A stretch of DNA of 64,000 nucleotides from NCBI GenBank assembly GCA_002794775.1, contig NBAY01000072.1:151745-215744 (forward strand), in the 5' to 3' direction. Below the pieces are notes generated by a model. It was not told where the DNA came from. It saw only the letters and a program-made list of their open reading frames with translations, and made no database searches. Below, one piece after another: positions 1 to 11,554 of the stretch. The stretch's first letter is position 1. Every line of letters begins with the position of its first letter. Source of the DNA: Porodaedalea pini. Its lineage: Eukaryota > Basidiomycota > Agaricomycetes > Hymenochaetales > Hymenochaetaceae. Both the position numbers and the translations under genes were made by a program.

Positions 1-1560
1 GGCAACAATGGGCAAAGACCCAACAACGCACGATCTTCATGTTCGCAGCCATCGAGAGCTCGTTTGATGGGATGTCATAAGAGCATTCGCCTAAGTGGCA
101 TGGTGTCGTCTAGTCATTGAAAGCAGAAACGCTCGCAGCTACCGAGGTAAGAAACGTCGGAATAGCGGGCGTCATTCCGTCAGGAATAATTATGAACAAA
201 AGGAGAAATGAAACTAGTTGTTCTCGAAGTAGTTGGAAAACCTCAAAGAATTTAGCACAGAAGACCGGGCACCCTAAGTATTCCGTTTCCTTTTGTTGAC
301 GTCCGATGCACAAACCGCAAGCGTGTGTATGTATGCGCCCTGCGCCGCTGTTTGGTGATCATCCGCGGCTCAAGAAATCGTTGATAAATCAGACGCACAA
401 CTGTTTCGTCCCCCAATCTGTCGTTGATCGGAGAGGTTTTGGGCGAGATTGTCTAGACCGACAAAGGCTATAATAAACTTCATGATCATTCTCCACAATT
501 TCCAAGGCTCTTGAGCGCCGAGGGTAGTTGAAAGCTCGCCCTGGACGCTTCTATTTGTTTCTGCAATCGTTGCGACATGAAATATGGGCAGAGCCTTGGT
601 GATGGCTGATATGAAACGAAGACAGAAAGATGCATCGACCTCAGTTTGAGATCTCCATTAGGCGCCTTGGTAGTCGTGCAGACTGCGGCCAGACAATGGC
701 ATGAGTTAACAGTCAGCATTAGCATCCTGGATCAACTCTGCGAGACATACGAAATAGATGCAGTAGCTTCTGGCATTGGATATTCCGACTTGCCTATTGT
801 ATGAGTTATTGGCTACTAATCAATAGCATGATGAGAAATCTCAACACAAGAAGACTGATGACTCACCCTTTACACTCCGGGCGTTTATAGAACCTTACGA
901 TGCGCAGATTCAGGCTCGCAACGGCCGGTAACGACTTGTTGATCAGAAGGATCACTGTGGCTATCGCGTCTTTCCCTGAATCAAGCGACCCCATGTGTAC
1001 AGAGCTCACGGATCGAGGCGAGCTTCGAGCTCAAAGATCCACATCTGACAAGAGCATCCTCCGAGAGAGCCACAAGTCCTACTTCTTGATGGCAGAAGAG
1101 ATTGAGGCAGAGAGTGACGAGAACTCGAAGACAACGACCTTGATGACCGCACGTATAGAGCGCTTAAGCTTCAAAAATCTGGAATGGAGAGAAACCTCTA
1201 GGTGTGCCACGACCCGTAAAATACAGCAAAATGCACTTCCCAAATAATCTGATGAGCCAAGAAACAGAATCAGCGAAATAATATAAGTAAAGTACAACGA
1301 CAAGATGCGTGGTGGCTGTATAGCAGAAAGCAGGGTGTTATCGAAAGTGAGTAAAATCCTTCGAATGCGGTTGGTGGAGACAGCGATTGGGTGAAGGTAG
1401 CAGTTGTGGACAGAATGCGGATGTAGATGTCAGAACTGAGAGGTCAGAATCAGAGAGCGAGATTGTCGGGCATAGGAGTAAGTGGTATAAGTATAGGATT
1501 AGGATGAAGCACAGGGCCAATGACGGGGAAAGGTTGATGAACGAGATGACGTTGTGCTTT
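1..1560. other. No convincing gene
   Basis: Both strands hold only short open frames (longest about 115 codons, 900-1247 plus), with no recognisable motif and no splice pattern that joins them. The rightmost part is probably the 3' flank of the PH-domain gene that ends at 1570 on the minus strand. Confidence 0.5.
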
Positions 1561-1569
1561 ACGATATGC

Positions 1570-4311
1570 CTACCTTCCATCCACGAAGTCCAACGCGTCC
1601 TCAAGTCCACGCACAAAACGCTCTGTGCTAAATGCATTCCGAATGCTCACGCCGCGAACGATGCGCTTCACGCCACCGATACCTCCGTTCCTTCCACTTC
1701 CACTCGGGACATCGCCCATGCTGCTGATTTCTGATCCCGAGACTGACGCAGCGCGTGACCCTGGGCCTGACACACTTTGCGGTGGAGTCAGGCGTATCGG
1801 CGCTCCTATCACCGGCGAGCTGCTCGGCGCGCGCACGCGGCGTGCTCGAGGCGTGTTGCGAGGAGAAGACACCGGAGAAGGGGGTGGCGGGGCAGGTCCT
1901 GCATAGGAGTGGTGCGTCCACGTCCCCGGTGCGGACGAAGATGACGGAGTACGTAGGTCCGGCACACGGTCGACGTACGTCGTAATAGTCGTTGTCGTCG
2001 TGCTCGTGTACGTATACGTCGCGCCAAACGCCGTCCCAGCCGCGGATACGGTGTTCGAGCGTGCACGCTGCAGAGAAGTTGGTCTCAGAGGATGCGGAGC
2101 GTACGAAACTGTGCGTACTCGTGCTGTGTCTCCGCTCTCTGTGTAATCATAGTCGGGCTCCGAAGAGGATGGTGATGATGGGGAGACAGCGCTTGTACGT
2201 CCAGCGTGTGTACCGTTGTGGAGTATATGTAGGGGAGGTGACAAGGGCGGGGGACGTGTCGCTCGTCGCGCGAGATCACGTACCCAGCCGTCCCACTCTA
2301 CTTCACTCTCCACGTCGTCTTCCTCATCCTCGTCCTCGTCATCCTCCGAAAGCGCGGCTTTCCACGGATACGCGCTAGAGGTGTCCGACTCCCTACCCGG
2401 ATCTTCATCCTCAGATCCTATCGAAGCCGATGCTTGCTCTGCACGACGCCGTAAACCTTCTGAAATGCTGGGGGCACGAGGCAAGGGTTGATGACACGGC
2501 TCACACATCCCATTGTCAGCGAAGAGGCAGTTCGCTTGCGCCAGTGCCAAGGCGGAACCGACAGCACCTCTTCCTGATATGCGAGAACGCTGAAGGAGCG
2601 CGAGACGCCATTCTGGATACTGTATGCCAAAAAAAGCAGATGCAGATGAAACAAAGGACGGTTCTGAAGCAGAAGGGGATGGTAGGACGATAGAGGAACG
2701 CGACATTTGACGCGGTGAAGAGGCTGAGGCAGGGGATGACATCGGCGTTCTCGGCGGCAGGAAGCATGATGAAAGCGGATGCGGCGCGAGGCGATGGAGG
2801 ACGCGGAGTAAACTTTCGTATGCTGCAATGGCATAAATCAGAATACACTTTGAATGCATATAAAAGTGAAGAGCACTCACAACTTCGGTTCGGCATGTCA
2901 AGTATAACCCACGAGCTCGTTTTGGGCTTCTTTTTCCTCTGAGTCGCTGACGCGATCGCATCATCCGACTCGCCGCTGACCACGCTCCTAGCCACCGACA
3001 TACGATTAAACTTGGCGCAGATCACGCGAGCCGATGTACTCTTCCCAGTCGTCGCGAGTTTAAATTGCTCTGGTCCTCCGAGAGCACATAAAGCGGAGAT
3101 CGGGAAGCGGTGAGTTGGAGGCGTGTGTGCTTCCTTGCACAAGTGCAGTACGCCGTCTCGAATGATCGCCCACCGCGGCTTCCACTCGACCATATGCGCT
3201 TGCTGGTCATCCGAATTCCGAGCCGTACGTTTGCTATGCGGGCGGTCAGAGACGCGGACCGGCGACTCAAAGTACGGCTCTGCGTACGCGCTCCCGCTGC
3301 GGGGAAGTGACACAATCGCGCCTGCCCGATGTACCTCGAGCAGTTCGAATGGTCGCGGCTTATACCACGACAGGTCCGCATCGTCTTCAAGAATGAAGCC
3401 ATTCGAAAAGCTGACTAGCGTGTATTGAGCGCTCGTTGCCGCGAATTCTCGCTCTGTGCTGGACCGTTGCGGCGGCGGCGGCGGCACATAAAAGGATGGT
3501 GTCGACATTGAGTGTTCTGGTACCGCACTCACCAATGGTGATTTCGTACTATCAAAAGCCAGACCCGAGTCCGACGCACGCAGCTCAGCATTGTAGTCCA
3601 AAGCAGCAAAGGCGCCCCAGTCGTCGTCTTCGCCACCTTCCTCTGTCTCTGCCCATGATCCAGAGTCGAGCGAGCTCCGTCTTGAGGGCGCAGAGAATGT
3701 TACCGGAGATGCTGGTCTAAATCGCGGAGGCTGGGGTGCACCGGACGTCCCCCATACATTACACTTGGACAAAATCCACTGCTTGATGTCCTTAACCTGT
3801 TCAACAGTTTAGCCGGGTTTAAATACAAATAGCCTGTTTAGACGCAACAGCACACCTTCCAAGATGTGTCTACATGCGTGACCAACCATTGGTCGAGCGG
3901 GACTAGTCTCAAGTTTAGTCTGCCGTTAGTGGTGGAAACGGCGGCCGAGAGGGCGTACCTAATCTGCACGCAATGGGCAACGTTCGCATACCATCCTCGG
4001 CAAGAAACTTGGCAGCAGTAACATACTCATTCATACCGCCTCCCTACGCCCGACACCAGCCTAGGCAGATACAGCGGGCCTTCGCACAACTCGATCAAGA
4101 CCTCGCGACGACCGAAACACTGGGCTTCAAGATTCCAAGAAGACAGACTTGATTGTCTGTCAGTTCAAATCAGGTTCTCCTTGCTATTTTCCTCTTTACA
4201 AGAAAGAAAAACGTAAAGCAGCGGTCTCAGCCCAACGACTTTGGAGACGTCCACAGCGACGGAACGTACTATAGCGAGCGCGTCGTCGTCAACGTTCATC
4301 AGCACGCCCAT
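1570..4311 (-). CDS. PH-domain protein, multi-exon
   Basis: Likely a membrane- or scaffold-associated signalling adaptor; its ligand cannot be told. Best-supported exons on the minus strand are 3958-3856, 3796-2881 and 2822-1570, with introns 3797-3855 (59 nt) and 2823-2880 (58 nt) that have clean GT-AG ends and keep frame. A PH-like fold is visible: WKPRWAIIRDGVLHLCKE, then a Ser/Thr/Lys loop, KTSSWVILDMPN, and after the splice a C-terminal helix YESLLRVLHRL. The rest is low complexity: Ser/Pro-rich N-terminal linker, acidic stretch EDEDEEDD, Thr run, and a basic C-terminus. An upstream exon ending at 4037 (...REVLIELCEGPLYLPRLVSG) joins in frame through intron 3959-4036. ATG 4311 is a plausible start, but the first intron is not secure. 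A pogo transposon lies about 100 bases upstream of that ATG. Confidence 0.75.
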
Positions 4312-4410
4312 GCCCGACGCGAGATCTTGTGGGGAATGCTACGTAATAAATTTCCTTAAGTAAATCTAGCACCGAGACCACGTGATGGTAACTTTATAAT
4401 ATGCTATCTA

Positions 4411-4433
4411 CAGTTGACTATCTCATAGGGAAT
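4411..4433 (+). repeat. Left terminal inverted repeat of pogo element
   Basis: 23 bases exactly complementary to 7604-7626; preceded by TA at 4409-4410. Homology stops after the shared GGGAAT. Confidence 0.92.
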
Positions 4434-4634
4434 GGACTATATTTCCGGATTTCGTATTCCTTATTAAATATATTCCTCTGCAAATTGTCACGCTTTGTGA
4501 CGATCTGTTATATGTCACGTTTCCTGCAGAGGCTTGTTGTCGTCATTTTGTTTCTCTTTACTCCGGATTGATAACCATGGTATGTGAAGCACAGTATACA
4601 GCAACGAAAAGTACTAATGATCTTCTACATTCTA

Positions 4635-7274
4635 TCAGGACATGTCCATGGGCTGTTGGAAGTACGAATCAAGAGTGCCTTGTTTCTGAGCAGCAGCAAC
4701 AATCCGACGAAGATGACCACGCATGCGCCGCAACTGCTGTTGCAACTCAAGGATGTGAATACCTTCAGCATTGCTGTGAGCCAGACATAGCTTCTCCATC
4801 TGCTCACACATTGACATTCCTTCAGAGGCTGAAATCCCACTGTCCGGTGTGCAATCGTCATCATCCTTATCATTATCATCAAGGTCTGTTGCGCCGGCAC
4901 TTGTTTCTGCATTGTCAGATCCATTCATCTGCCTGTAAACTTCTGCAATAATCACCTCCTCATCGTCCTGTTCTGGGAATTGGCAACCTGAAGAGCCGAC
5001 CTCCTGCTCCTCAATTGGGTTGAGCATTTCTTCTAACGTGAGTGCAGTTCCATGGACCCGATTCCGTTTACACAAATCATCCACAGATTTTAGGAGTGAT
5101 TTCTCAAGCTCAGCAACCTCTGGTATGAGTGGAAGGTCAGCTGGCATGGGTGCATCTGCTGTCTACAGCAATGAAATCGTTTCCAGGAGGTAAAAAAAGG
5201 TGAGAATGTGTTATTGGTTGCGCACATGGTTACTAAAACAACATACCTCTGCGTCTACTCTCAAGGCTGTCTCCATAAGTTTATGAACAGACTCGACTGC
5301 TGCCACCTCATCATCTTCAGCTGCAAAGACGGCATCAAATGCTGGTTTCCAATGTGCCGCTTTGTAGTTCTCCTTCAGGTGCAACTCAAGTGCCGCTTCT
5401 ACATGGGGTAAGGTCATCCCGTCGGTTCCTTGTGCAAATGCCATAATGATCTGCCACGCATCTTGATCTGTAAGTGGGGATTTTTGTGTTGAATGCTGAC
5501 AGTTTGCGACTGGAACAGTGCTTTCGCGTTGACTGTATATTGCAAAATGTAGTATGAGGTTAAGAAAAGTACGTTCAAATTTAAAAACTCACACTTCAAA
5601 TGAATTCTGAATTTGAGTGTGGTCCCAGCAGTTTTGCCGAGTCACAGCTGTAACTGACCTCCAAGCCTCATCCGCCATGAGCATAACTTCAAGTAAGTTT
5701 ATCTTGTAAATATCAGATTGACCTGCATCATCAAGTTCAAGAGCATGCAAACAGAATGCCCTTCGGTAGTGCGCTTTGAAGCACTGAATTATTCCAGCAT
5801 CAAGTGGCTGGATATGCGAGGTCATGTTTGGGGCCAGAAACTCGATCCGGATATTGGTTGGCCTGTACATGATGATATGGCCAGCAAAGTTGTCAACAAG
5901 GAGGCAGATCTGACGGTTCTGTGACCTGAATTGTCTGTCCTGTATCCTAATCCATCTGACAAATTACGCATCAGCAGGTATTTTTTTGCAGCTCGTTCTC
6001 AGGCTACAAAATCTACGACAGGATCTAACGCAGCTGCCTTTCCATGGCACAGCATTATTGTGGTTGAAATTGACATAGGTGTACCGTCGCATGCATAAAC
6101 AAATATGAGATACTGACTCACTCTTCAAATAGAGCCGCAGTCATCCATGCCGTTTTATTGTTGCGGTAATAAAATCCTCGTTGCGCTGGTGTGTGTTTTC
6201 CGAAGCACACAGGCTTCTTGGACTTCCCAATGAAGAAGGGCTTTAGTACCTCAGACCCATCTGCGTTGCATGCAAATGCAATGGTGATACGCATTTTTGC
6301 ATTTGTTGCCTTTTTGCCTGACATCTGTTTTGTTGCCAGACCTCGGTCCGGTGGTGCGCTATTAAGAATTCGTGGTATGTTTAACATGTCAAATTCTATA
6401 AAATTCATTCATTCTTACAAGCCGAACAATCCTGTCTCATCTAGGTTGAACCAATCACATTTCTTGTAAAGTGAAAGTACCTGAGTGAGTTGTTTTCGCT
6501 CTATTTCAACGTTAACTACATTGACAGAGCCTGCTTCTCCATGGCGACGATACTCCTTCAAGCCATATCTACGCAAGAAATAAATCAGCATATGCTCTAA
6601 TAGACTGGTTTGCACGTCACATCTCTCTGGAATGCAACTCAAGAATAGCAAGAGAAAACTTACGCTTTGCAAAATGGTGCTATCCATCCTAAACTTTTCA
6701 TTCTCTCCTCAACTGGCACTCCCATGGCTGCCTCAAGTTTAGCACACTTTGCAGAAAGCATTGGGCCATTCACCATCTCGCCCTTTTCCTCCATATGTCC
6801 ACACCATAGTAGGCAGGCTAGCTCAACATCTGGTCTTGTTACAACCCGCTCTCGCTTTGTGTCAAGAGCATTGACCTGACTTGATTCAACCTTGGCCTTG
6901 AGCTGTACGTCAATTAGATTAAATGCAAAATGAGATTTGACTGAAAACTGAAGGTGTGAATGCGCGGTTACAGTTGGTGCACTCACTTTCTCACGACCTG
7001 CTTTGCTCAAATGTTTTGACAACGTTCCTTGGGTAAAGAGCAAGGCCCCTTCTGGTCGTTTTGCAAAATGGCCAGGAATATCTACCTGTTTCATCCCAGG
7101 ATTTTTGTCGCAGAAGTCAATGATCATCAGCCAGTCGTTATTAGTGAGAAATTCCTTCTTATGCTTCGGAGGGATGATGGCAGAGGTCTTTGGGACATTG
7201 TTGTCTTTTGGAATGCGTGGCGGGTATGGTCTAGGCTTCTGCCGAACCTTGCGTTTCTTTGCATTTGGATCCAT
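4635..7274 (-). CDS. pogo/Tigger transposase (CENP-B-type HTH, DDD catalytic core, C-terminal PIP box)
   Basis: Cuts and reinserts the surrounding element. Starts MDPNAKKRKVRQ (basic, NLS-like), then a CENP-B/pogo helix-turn-helix (NDWLMIIDFCDKNPGMKQVD, QGTLSKHLSKAGREK). After an intron come a second HTH-like region (RPDVELACLLWCGHM) and the catalytic core. The triad is visible: D in NLDETGLFG, D in LLVDNFAGH, D in IQPLDAGIIQCFKAHYRR, the DDD pattern of pogo/Tigger. The C-terminus is acidic (DLDDNDKDDDDC) and ends QGTLDSYFQQPMDMS, where QGTLDSYF fits the PCNA-binding consensus QxxLxxYF. The frame is spread over about seven exons (roughly 7274-7000, 6900-6660, 6590-6430, 6360-6118, 5950-5600, 5480-5245 and 5165-4635). 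I saw no premature stop inside them. The exact splice sites were only partly verified. Confidence 0.85.
4659..4682 (-). other. PIP box (PCNA-interaction motif) at transposase C-terminus
   Basis: Encodes QGTLDSYF, a full match to QxxLxxYF, ten residues before the end of the protein. PCNA binding is known for Drosophila pogo transposase, so a conserved role in targeting replicating DNA is plausible. Confidence 0.65.
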
Positions 7275-7603
7275 ACGATGTTGAGAGAGTCAGGGGGTGG
7301 GGAAATGGGACAGAAAACTGAACGCATTTGACCCCCACTTACATTTTCATGCATGCTGTCAAGATCTAGCACCGTGTCATTACATATTGTTGGGATCACA
7401 ATCGAGCACCTCTAAATGAGGAGTTCAAGATGCCAAAGACTGCGAAACTGCTCACCAAACCCTAAATCTGAGAAGGAATATTCCGAAAATTTCATATTCC
7501 TCAACACATTTGTAAATGTATTGGAATATTCTGGAATACTACTATGAAAGTACAAGAATTCTCAGAAATTGTATTCCTCAAGAGATTTATTCCTCAACAC
7601 TGT

Positions 7604-7626
7604 ATTCCCTATGAGATAGTCAACTG
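7604..7626 (-). repeat. Right terminal inverted repeat of pogo element
   Basis: Inverted copy of 4411-4433, followed by TA at 7627-7628. Confidence 0.92.
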
Positions 7627-7750
7627 TACTGCTAATAGCCCTCCAACCGCTATGGAAAAGAAACAAAACGATACAAACTACGTAGTGCTCGAGAAATAGG
7701 GTGGGTCGTCATGAATGGAAGGTGTGTACATATAGAGATGATGGTAGTAA

Positions 7751-9292
7751 CTAAAGGTTGAAGGAGGGTGGTAATTCGGATAAGAGAGGCATACTGTCCG
7801 GTGGGCGGCGGAATGAAAAGTAAGCAAATTTTAAGAGTAAAAGAAAGTTATTTGGGCGGAACCAGTCGGCAAATTCTAAAGGTAGGGAATGTTGACGAAA
7901 AAGGCCTTTTCGGACAAGAGAGAAGAAAGGGCAACAATTAAGAATATGGTGGACATCATGTTTGATGCACAATGGGTCCGGACAATGGGGTTCGAGGTTT
8001 CGGTTATGCAGGTCAAGCACGTTTAGCATTAAGCTAGCGGCGCGAGAAAGAACTGAGCGTTGTATCTTTTTCCTTGGGGAAAGCTTCAGAAACGGATGGA
8101 GAGATCGCATAGGATATAGGATGAACGAGGACGGCTCGAGGACTGAGCGGTGTCCACAAAGGCATATGATATTGGCTTTCCAGTCTCGTAGAAGATCGAG
8201 CTGTACTTGCGCATTCAGATTAGGTAGAGAATCTGGGATGGTCTCGCGATTGGGTTTGGTAGCGGCGTCTTTTGCAAGTTGATCGGCTTTAGAATTGCCC
8301 AGTACTCCTCTATGGGAGGGGAGCCACTGGATCGCGATGTGAGAAGCCTCGTGATGGAGGGCAAGAAAAATGCCGCAAAGACGGCGGAACGTTATGATGA
8401 ATTCCGCATGTCGAGTGTCGTTAGAGAAAATGAGCTCGACGCTATTGAGTGAGTCCGTAACAATATGGATATGGATTGGTGTGAAGCATTTTGCCAAAAG
8501 GAGGGAGATACGTTGCATGGCTGCAATGAGTGCTTCCTGCTCCTCGAACAAGATGTTCGAACGAGAGTGCACTGCTGAAGAAAAGACAGCGAGTTCTTTG
8601 TGATCGTGCATAATAACGAAACCGTGGCCACCGTTGTATGAGCCATCGGCGTCAGGGATGATGGATCCATCTGTGAAAATAAAAAGAATGAGTTGAAATT
8701 TCGTATAGCGAGGTAATGTTGAGTCGTTGGAGGAATAGGTGTCATAATAAGACGTGAATGAATTTGAGTGAAGGTGGGGTATGAAACTGATTTCGGGATT
8801 TTGATGTTTGGAAGGAGGGACAACATTAAATATTGGTTTGAAACTGGATTACGCTTCAAATGAGAAAAATATGATAGTAGAAAACGTTGTGAGAGAGAAC
8901 GAATAAAGAGGTGAAGTGGAGGGCATGATAAGAAGGATTCTGCAACAGCTGGATTCATGCTTTTCTGAAAAATGCAATGGAAAAAACGATTCTGGGTTGG
9001 TTGAAGAAGAGTTGAAATGAGTGAAGAGTCAGGAAAAAGAACAGCGCCGTAAATGGCTACGGAACGAATCAATCCAAAGTATAAAAGTCTGGCGTACTGG
9101 AAATATGCGCCATTGGATCGGTGAAACAGAAATGAGCGTTGATGAATGGTAGATAGCGCTTTGTTGGCTCGGGCTTTGAAATGAAGACTGGGTGAAAGAT
9201 CGTAAGAAAAAATTACGCCTAACCAAGTCAGGTGGCGTGAAGGAGGTATAACGCGGTTATTGGGTAAGGATAAAACTGCGTTGGAAGAAGAT
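7751..9292 (-). pseudogene. LINE ORF2, downstream part: end of RT and RNase H
   Basis: Continues ORF2 beyond the Ty3 insertion: the frame resumes with SSSNAVLSLPNNRV and contains the thumb-like segment GVIFSYDLSPSLHFKARAN. A frame change near 8690 leads into an RNase H domain with all expected acidic residues: D in FTDGS, E in FEEQEALIAA, D in IVTDSLNSV, D in NSKADQLAKDAA. A Cys/His motif near the C-terminus (CPDPLCIKHDVHHILNCC) is typical of LINEs of this kind. The stop is at 7751-7753. Confidence 0.82.
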
Positions 9293-9714
9293 TGTTAGGA
9301 CTCGAACTTTTCCTTTCTTTTATTTTCCTTTTATCATTTCTTTTCTTTTAATCGATCCTTTTCATTATATTTAATCGTCTTTTCAATCATTTCTCACACT
9401 TCCTCCACATGACCTTCATTCGTTCCACTCCGCTTGTTTATGTAACCTTAGATAATATAGTCCCACAGTCGCTGCTATAAGAGGTCCCAGGAATCGCATG
9501 AACTCCTTGTTCTGCTTTTCCTCTCACCTCCGCGACGACCTAGGTGAGACTCGCTCCCCTTGTATTAGTTTAGACTTGTATTAATCCTCTCACCTCCGCA
9601 ACGACCTAGCCTGAGTAAGTGTGTCCCGAGTCTACACTCGAGTATAGCATGTCCCAAACGACAGTCAGCCGAGGCCTGCCCAGTCCGAGTTGTCTCCCGG
9701 ACTTCTGCCTAACA
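9293..9714 (+). repeat. 5' LTR of Ty3 element
   Basis: 422 bp, begins TGTTAGGA and ends CCTAACA (terminal inverted TGTTAG/CTAACA). Contains a pyrimidine-rich stretch of TTTTC words, then two copies of a TCACCTCCGC-ACGACCTA segment (about 9520 and 9590). Confidence 0.95.
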
Positions 9715-10424
9715 TAAAAGCAGAACCACATCCAGGCTCATCCCCAGCGTATGTTGTCGCTGGCGACTCGCCTTCACTCGGTCTAGAGGAGCGCTCCCCT
9801 CGAAGGACTTGACGTGTAAACCCCCTAAACGACAACCCTCAACCCTGCCCGGACATTTTCGGACGTTCGTGTATTACGTAAACTTTACAACCGACTCTCC
9901 CCGACCCTGGCTCTCAGAATCAGCCTCTGGTGGAGCACGCACCTGACATGGACGTGGGTAACCAGGCGAGTACAAGCCTCAATGACAATCTCATTTGTAA
10001 TCTCGCTCAGATCCTACCGCCTCGTCATCAACTTCGCCGACGAACCTGTTCAGTGCTGGCGTAACCCCGGATCGAATGCACAACCGATCCCTGTCCCTCC
10101 GCCTATGTCAAGATAGATCTCACCGATGAACAGCAACGGGCTCTACCTGCATCAGCCCATTGGGATCCAGACCGACCAGGCTACGTCGCGACCAACAATA
10201 GCAGCATCACTCACGACATCTGGTGGAGTGAAATCCGACGCAGCTGGTATTCTTCAGACAAACGAGGAAGGAGAGCCAGGTGGCCCCCAGCCGCTCCATC
10301 GTCGCCTGCACTGTCGACATCCACGGTCAACCTATAACCGACCCCAGGTCCTTACTGCGAGACTAACAGAGACCCCTCACCACTGACTCCCCCAGAACCT
10401 TCGACACCCGCACCCGAACCTGCG

Positions 10425-11420
10425 ATGTCAGCAGAAGGTTTCAACCAACATCAGATGGCGCAAATCGCGGCCATTGTTGCAAATGCCTTCGCCCATCAGG
10501 CAAACAACGCCCCAGCACTGGTCGCAGCAGCAAACCCCCCGACCCCCAACATCGACATCGCCCGGCCATGTGAATTCACTGGCGGTGACGACTACCTAGA
10601 CTTCAAGCACGAGGTCCTCCTCTTTGTCTCAGCCAATCCGAACAGGTACCCCACGTCGGAAAGCAAAATCTACGTGGCTCTTTCCTACTTGAAAGGCGGG
10701 AATGCGGCAACTTGGGTGCAGAACTATGTAGAGGAATCAACGATGGCCGGTATCGTAACCTTCACCAACAGCTGGACTAGATTCCAAGAGTGCCTGGACG
10801 CCTCGTTCGATGGCCCGAACCGGAAGGAAAAAGCGCTAGCAAAATTCCGGACCAAGGTTCAGAAGGACCTCACCGCCGACGAGTTCTTCCAGGACCTTGA
10901 CATCGTCATCACAAGAGCGGGTTTAATGGACGACAGCGTCATCTGCGACCGACTGAAGCGGGCCATGAACATCGAAGTGGTGAGAGGGGTACTACGCTCG
11001 ACACCAGTCCCGACAACGTATGAGGACTGGAAGAAGAAAGCAATTGAAATCAATCGGGGCGAACAACAGATTCGCGCCATCCAACGAGGCCGCACCTTCC
11101 CACCCCCTCCACGCCCGCAGCAGCAGCATGGACCCCCAGCTCGTCACCAGGTGGCTGCCCCCCATGCTGACAAATGTGATGCGACAGGCATCACATTCGG
11201 AGGAGCTGGCCAGCCGATGGACGTCTCCATGAACGAGGCGCAACGTCGACGCGCGTGCTGGATATGTGGCCAGCTTGGTCACTTCAAGGATGCGTGCCCG
11301 CAGGGGAAGACGATCGTGCAGCGCATGCTGCAGATGATGGCACCCGGCAAACGTCACCTCCTCGCCGACGAACTAGGGGCGATGAAAGAATCGGCATTCG
11401 AGGAAGTCATAGACACTTGA
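10425..11420 (+). CDS. gag: Ty3 Gag (capsid/nucleocapsid)
   Basis: Structural protein of the virus-like particle, about 331 residues. The capsid-like region includes FTGGDDYLDFKHEVLLFV, YLKGGNAATWVQNYV and WTRFQECLDASFDG, common in fungal Ty3 Gags. The nucleocapsid has one CCHC knuckle, CWICGQLGHFKDAC. The starting ATG at 10425 follows a Pro-rich leader. It ends in TGA (11418-11420). Acidic sequence in the same frame continues beyond it (TVEDYVEEEDNDEE), so this stop could itself be a mutated Arg codon. Pol lies downstream in another frame. Confidence 0.85.
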   Translation: MSAEGFNQHQMAQIAAIVANAFAHQANNAPALVAAANPPTPNIDIARPCEFTGGDDYLDFKHEVLLFVSANPNRYPTSESKIYVALSYLKGGNAATWVQNYVEESTMAGIVTFTNSWTRFQECLDASFDGPNRKEKALAKFRTKVQKDLTADEFFQDLDIVITRAGLMDDSVICDRLKRAMNIEVVRGVLRSTPVPTTYEDWKKKAIEINRGEQQIRAIQRGRTFPPPPRPQQQHGPPARHQVAAPHADKCDATGITFGGAGQPMDVSMNEAQRRRACWICGQLGHFKDACPQGKTIVQRMLQMMAPGKRHLLADELGAMKESAFEEVIDT

Positions 11421-11554
11421 AGGTCGACAGTGGAGGACTATGTGGAGGAAGAAGACAACGACGAAGAGGTCGTCGACTCACAGGGTTTTGCGAGTGGTCA
11501 GGTGTAGTCATCGGGGTGACTGACTGAGAAGAACAAGGGACTTCGAATCCGGAT

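Larger units (their letters stand above)
4411..7626 (-). mobile_element. Complete pogo/Tigger-type DNA transposon
   Basis: A Tc1/mariner-superfamily element of 3216 bp. The outer 23 bases at both ends are identical inverted copies, beginning CAGTTGACTATCTCATAGGG. The element is flanked by TA (4409-4410 and 7627-7628), the usual target duplication of this superfamily. It encodes one multi-exon transposase on the minus strand. AT-rich subterminal stretches repeat TATTCCTC-like words, which may be transposase binding sites (inference). Perfect ends and open frames suggest recent arrival. It sits between the PH gene promoter and the 3' end of the LINE. Confidence 0.92.

Noticed and set aside
2516..3772. 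PH gene read as one 418-codon frame ending at 2516
   Set aside because: The frame runs through a 58-nt intron (2823-2880) and loses the C-terminal helix of the PH domain. The spliced frame restores it.
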